64,000 bases of DNA, from contig JAHEJL010000002.1 of assembly GCA_024638885.1 (NCBI GenBank), positions 310,001 through 374,000 on the forward strand, in the 5' to 3' direction. Every line of letters begins with the position of its first letter. Positions within the stretch are counted from its first letter, which is position 1. The translations under genes were made by a program, and so were the position numbers. The notes under the pieces are model-generated. The model saw nothing but the letters and a program-made list of their open reading frames with translations. It did not search any database and was not told the origin of the DNA. Below are positions 62,968 to 64,000 of this stretch, in pieces. Source of the DNA: Coraliomargarita sp. GTDB taxonomy: Bacteria; Verrucomicrobiota; Verrucomicrobiia; Opitutales; UBA953.

Positions 62968-63663
62968 ATGGACGTCCTCCCGCGCCAAGCCGCCGACGCC
63001 GTCGCCAACATGGCGGCGGACCTCATGCTGCTGGAGTTCTATCCGTCGCCGGCGAACATCCGTTTCCGCGCCTACGCTTGGTCCGAGCCGGCTTACACCT
63101 TCGGCGTATCGCAGCCTTGGGCGAAGTATCGCGCGCTGGTGCCGGCCCGCTATCAGTTGGTGCGCCGCTGCACCGGCGGCGGCCTGGTCTCCCACCTCGA
63201 CGACTGGACGTTCGCCTTGGTCATCCCGCCCGAGCACCCTCTTTTCAAGGCCGACGCCATGGCCAGCTACGCCGCCGTGCATGAGGCTTTGCTGCAGGCG
63301 CTCCTCCGCCAAGGCCAGCCCGTGAAGCTCGCCCCGATGCCTGCAGGCACGCGCGAATTCCAGTCGCCGGACGATTGCTCCCGCCGTGCCGAACCGAACG
63401 ATCTCGTCCGTGCCGATGATGGCCGCAAGGTCGCCGGCGCCGCCCAGAAGCGGAACCGCAAAGGCCTGCTCGTCGAAGGTTACGTCTGGCGTCCTTTCCT
63501 GGCCGGTTGCGACTGGGAACGTTTCGAGAAGGATTTCGTCCAGGCCCTCAGCCAGGTGCTGCAGAGCCCGGCACGCGCCGTCGCCGAACCGATCTACAAT
63601 CAGTTCGACCACGAAGCGACCTGGGGGAAGTTCTCCGCGCGCGAGTGGAACGAGCGGATCTAA
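62968..63663 (+). CDS. Lipoate--protein ligase A family protein
   Basis: 231 residues of the BPL/LplA/LipB fold: [22 protein letters not shown] (about 67-88, the RRxSGGGxV loop) and [23 protein letters not shown] with the adenylate-binding Lys (about 155). It lacks the small C-terminal accessory domain of full LplA, as in octanoyltransferase-type relatives. It may attach or transfer lipoyl or octanoyl groups. The 2 nt gap to the RmlD-like gene implies cotranscription, though the functions seem unrelated. Its stop overlaps the convergent mutS stop (CTAA). Confidence 0.85.
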   Translation: MDVLPRQAADAVANMAADLMLLEFYPSPANIRFRAYAWSEPAYTFGVSQPWAKYRALVPARYQLVRRCTGGGLVSHLDDWTFALVIPPEHPLFKADAMASYAAVHEALLQALLRQGQPVKLAPMPAGTREFQSPDDCSRRAEPNDLVRADDGRKVAGAAQKRNRKGLLVEGYVWRPFLAGCDWERFEKDFVQALSQVLQSPARAVAEPIYNQFDHEATWGKFSAREWNERI

Positions 63664-64000
63664 GCGAAGAGATCGAGTTCCGGTCCCGCTTCCTTGGTCT
63701 TCGGCTTGGCCGCAGCGGCCTTCTTGGGCTCGGCGGGAGGCTTGACCCCTTCGGGCATCGGCAACGCCTTGGCGGGCAAACCTGAGCCTGCCTCCAGGCC
63801 GCCGAGGATCTCCCGGGCGCGCTGGACGACCGCCGGGGGCATGCCAGCCAGCCGGGCGACCTGAATTCCGTAAGACCGGTCGGCCGCGCCGGGGACGACC
63901 CGACGGACGAAGACGATCTCATCCTTCCATTCCTTCACGGCCACGGACCAGTTGCGCAGACGCTTCATCGAATCAGCAAGTTTGGTCAGTTCGTGGTAGT
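63660..64000 (-). CDS. mutS: DNA mismatch repair protein MutS, C-terminal end (5' part outside window)
   Basis: The last 112 codons of a gene entering from the right edge. [10 protein letters not shown]...[31 protein letters not shown], followed by [13 protein letters not shown], is the end of the MutS ATPase/dimer interface. After it come a Lys/Ala/Pro-rich tail and the beta-clamp-binding-like ELDLFA at the extreme C terminus. No ATG near the edge is a true start, because coding homology continues upstream of Met 63968. Confidence 0.93.
   Translation of the reverse strand, partial: YHELTKLADSMKRLRNWSVAVKEWKDEIVFVRRVVPGAADRSYGIQVARLAGMPPAVVQRAREILGGLEAGSGLPAKALPMPEGVKPPAEPKKAAAAKPKTKEAGPELDLFA

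Overview
The window is high-G+C, densely coded bacterial chromosome, most likely from a member of the Verrucomicrobiota (probably the Opitutia/Opitutales side). The reasons are lineage-typical families. They include a PSCyt1/DUF1549/DUF1553 haem protein paired with a Tat-exported DUF1501 protein, a 'PVC' glucose-dehydrogenase-like protein with HEAT repeats and a terminal haem-c site, a DUF1080 protein, and a short Planctomycetes/Verrucomicrobia-only family (Minf_1886 type). The cell also encodes a normal peptidoglycan machinery (mreBCD, PBP2, MurJ, UppP, L,D-transpeptidase). I see no transposase, prophage, CRISPR array or rRNA operon. No gene-free stretch exceeds about 300 bases; the longest (25323-25608, 13605-13849, 34361-34580) are divergent regulatory regions described as features.

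Region 1-13604 (minus strand) is a co-directional block devoted to exported carbohydrate or glycan metabolism. Read in the direction of transcription it encodes: haem-c/DUF1553 protein, DUF1501 protein, MFS exporter, secreted esterase, DUF1080 protein, DUF6428-like protein, a complete sugar ABC importer (ATPase, permease, lipoprotein binding protein), a tandem NIPSNAP protein, a strong intrinsic terminator, then a Tat-exported FAD oxidoreductase cut by the window edge.

Region 13850-18330 (plus) is an amino-sugar operon: glmM, a GlmU-acetyltransferase-like left-handed beta-helix protein, and glmS, followed by a small tandem zinc-knuckle protein. Region 18344-25322 (minus, except for an L,D-transpeptidase) has two tRNA-Lys genes, an RNA 2'-O-methyltransferase, asd, and the elongasome genes mreB-mreC-mreD-mrdA. 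Region 25609-34360 has a Tat-exported Gfo/Idh/MocA oxidoreductase, uppP, trpB, yicC, an HU/IHF protein, hisS, murJ and an AmpD-like lipoprotein amidase.

Region 34581-48765 (plus) is the most striking accessory block. It encodes a DeoR regulator, a FucA-like class II aldolase, rhamnulokinase, a fused rhamnulose-1-phosphate aldolase/short-chain dehydrogenase and LutA-LutB-LutC. Together these would take a deoxysugar phosphate through lactaldehyde and L-lactate to pyruvate in one transcript. A PVC haem-c dehydrogenase begins 2 nt after lutC and is followed by an S9 peptidase and a membrane protein. No microcompartment shell gene, isomerase or sugar permease is present in the window.

Region 48875-64000 is mixed: an unrecognised 594-residue protein, metG, an isochorismate synthase, dtd, hisF, a CNNM/CBS protein, nadB-panE, a small lipoprotein, a HAD hydrolase fused to a DUF721/DciA domain, a Minf_1886-type protein, hisC, an RmlD-like reductase, a lipoate-ligase-family protein and the 3' end of mutS. 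Convergent genes here are packed so tightly that several pairs share overlapping stop codons.
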